Origin: Gambelia wislizenii
Taxonomy: Eukaryota; Chordata; Lepidosauria; Squamata; Crotaphytidae
Assembly (NCBI GenBank): GCA_030847615.1
Contig: JAUMIR010000014.1
Coordinates: 15,848,501 to 15,912,500, forward strand
Length of the DNA stretch: 64,000 bases
Reading direction: 5' to 3'
Part shown: one piece after another, positions 62,520 through 64,000 of the stretch
How the letters are laid out: the number at the start of each line of letters is the position of its first letter
Position numbering within the stretch: position 1 is the first letter of the stretch
The notes under the pieces: generated by a model
Told to the model about the DNA's origin: nothing
Database searches by the model: none
Seen by the model: the letters and a program-made list of their open reading frames with translations, nothing else
Translations under genes and position numbers: made by a program

Positions 62520-63280
62520 TGCTGGATCTCTATCACATGACCTATTGCCGCTCAAGAATAGTTTTCAGGTGGTGTGTGTGTGGGCGGGGGGCAAGGTAGA
62601 GCATCTGCAAACACCAATGGGCCCAATAGTTCTACTTGCCAGTTGTAGGCAGGCACACACAGCTACAGGCAAGTCAAAAATGGGAAGAAAATAATGACCA
62701 GTCTTTTTCTGTCTCTCATAAGCTGATGCTTCATGTGCCTTATTGCAATTCATTGGCTCCCTCTTGGGGAAGAGAGAGGAGTGGGAATAGCTCTGTGAGT
62801 AGCAGGGAGTTCCAAAGGTCCCTCACAGCTTCCCATTGTGTTCTGTAAAAAAGATTAACTCAATGGGTGGTGGCAGCTTTTGACCTCTAGGTGGCACTCT
62901 TGAGGTAGGTCCCCAGGCAGAGGGACTCACAAGATTGCGTTTAGGGGAGCGAGCTCAGGGGGTTCCAGGCAGAGAGGTCCCCAGGCTAGCGTGACACCAG
63001 TAACCAGGGCTGCAAAGTTGGAAACAATTTTGGGTGGAGTCAGAGGCAGTAAAAACGTACCAACTCCAACTCCAAAATAAAAACTCATTAAATGCCTACC
63101 TAGTTAGTTGCATATGTACTTTCATAGGAATTTAGAAGAGGTTTCTGGTTCAGAAATTTTAATTCAATAAATATATTTTATGCACCATCAGTCTAAGCAG
63201 CTTTATTTATTCAGGTGGTAGTGATGAAATGCCCTGTGCTACCATTTTACCACAGTCAACTGGTTATTACTACTTAATCT
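62520..63280. other. Unannotated stretch
   Basis: Presumed intron. Short GT run near 62572. No exon recognised. Confidence 0.4.
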
Positions 63281-63282
63281 AC

Positions 63283-63512
63283 AGAGAGCCAGTGTGGTGG
63301 AGTAGTTTGAGCGTTGGACTAGGACTCTGGAGACCAGGGTTTGCATGCCTGCTTGGCAATGCAAACCCAGCGGCTGACCTTGGGCAAGTCACACACTCTC
63401 AGCCTCAAAGGAAGGCAAAGACAAACCCCTCTGAAAAAATCTTGCCCTGTGATAGGTTTGCTTTAGAGTCTGCTAAGTCAGAAACAAACCTGAAGGCACA
63501 CAACAGTTAATA
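63283..63512 (+). mobile_element. tRNA-derived SINE, full length
   Basis: AGAGCCAGTGTGGTGGAGTA at the head, GTTGGACTAGGACTCTGGAG, ACCAGGGTTTGCATGCC (B-box region) and CACACTCTCAGCCTCAAAGG, ending CTGAAGGCACACAACAG. Confidence 0.88.
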
Positions 63513-64000
63513 TACATTTGCCATTTATGAAGGGCAGTAAAAAAATAGAGACATTTGAGTCAAAGGTTTGGCATGCTTTTTCCATAGCACTGCCAGTAAC
63601 CTCACTCATTCACATACACATACACACCCCTGATTTCAAAACTACATCTACAAATCTACAAAAATCTAGCCATACTTTTTGTACTGGGCCTTGTTTCCTC
63701 CTAGCCAGGTTCAATAAACCTTAACCACAGATAGTTAAAACTGCTTTCTTCTATATACAGACTTCCTCCTCCAGAGACATCACCTGCTGGTTATAAATAC
63801 TCTTTCCTAGCTGTAAGTCCCCCCGCACCCCACCATGTAGCCTCCTGCTGCCTCCACAGCATTTTAAAGTTAGCTCCTTGCCTTCTGGTGCCAGAAAAAT
63901 GAAGGAGGGGAAAATGCAGGAAACGTGGCTGGACATAAATGCCCCTGGCTCTTATTGCTTTGGGGTCTTTTCTGGAGAAGAGATCTTTTCCAAAATAAGG
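63513..64000. other. Unannotated right edge
   Basis: Presumed intron or upstream GPSM1 region. No exon recognised. Confidence 0.4.

Noticed and set aside
45300..64000. TPR or linker exons of GPSM1 on the minus strand
   Set aside because: I looked for splice-bounded minus-strand frames with TPR-like sequence and found none I could defend. They may lie beyond the window or be too short to see by eye.
1..64000. CRISPR array, phage or bacterial operon, tRNA or rRNA gene
   Set aside because: No direct-repeat/spacer array, no Shine-Dalgarno-led gene clusters and no intact tRNA. tRNA-like and 5S-like segments are parts of SINEs. The window is clearly vertebrate.

Overview
This is vertebrate nuclear DNA, most likely from a squamate reptile (probably a lizard). 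The evidence is intron-split genes with GT-AG junctions, many CR1 LINEs with the ATTCTATGATTCTATG-type 3' end, L2 LINEs, tRNA-derived SINEs of the Sauria type, 5S-rRNA-like SINEs, and dense Tigger/pogo-like MITEs. The species assignment is an inference. I saw no bacterial operon, CRISPR array, tRNA or rRNA gene.

Three host genes are supported and keep the arrangement known from the human 9q34.3 interval, CARD9 - DNLZ - GPSM1. (1) The last two coding exons of CARD9 (+, 1421-1497 and 3726-3822) encode the C-terminal tail of the innate-immunity adaptor; the rest of the gene lies left of the window. (2) A complete DNLZ gene (+, coding exons 14131-14367, 18140-18279 and 21691-21838; 174 aa) encodes the mitochondrial zinc-ribbon co-chaperone of HSPA9. 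Its CpG-rich promoter carries four ~70-bp repeats, each with a YY1-type AAGATGGCGRC motif. (3) The last three coding exons of GPSM1/AGS3 (-, 44643-44802, 38259-38467 and 31900-32136) carry all four GoLoco motifs that bind GDP-loaded G-alpha-i. DNLZ and GPSM1 converge tail to tail. I could not identify the GPSM1 linker and TPR exons to the right of 44.8 kb; they are either unrecognised or beyond the window.

Layout: 1-4.1 kb is the CARD9 3' end inside CR1/SINE debris. 4.1-13.8 kb is an intergenic stretch filled with MITEs, a 5'-inverted LINE interrupted by a CR1, and an almost 3-kb L2 LINE. 13.86-14.47 kb is the DNLZ CpG-rich promoter and exon 1. 14.5-22 kb is the rest of DNLZ with repeat-rich introns. 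22-28 kb is intergenic, with inverted CR1 pieces and an RTE-like fragment. 28.1-31.9 kb is a likely long GPSM1 3' UTR. 32-45 kb is GPSM1 exons and introns. 45-64 kb is repeat-rich sequence that would be upstream GPSM1 intron if the gene continues, including a 2.1-kb CR1.

No new molecular system was found. The most useful leads are the repeated YY1-site/start-codon array at DNLZ with a 46-codon upstream ORF ending next to an alternative DNLZ start, a retroposon tail supplying the first clear CARD9 poly(A) signal, a LINE with an inverted 5' end interrupted by CR1, two pairs of inverted copies of unnamed repeats, a minisatellite grown inside a MITE, and an unexplained exon-like open frame at 42.2 kb.
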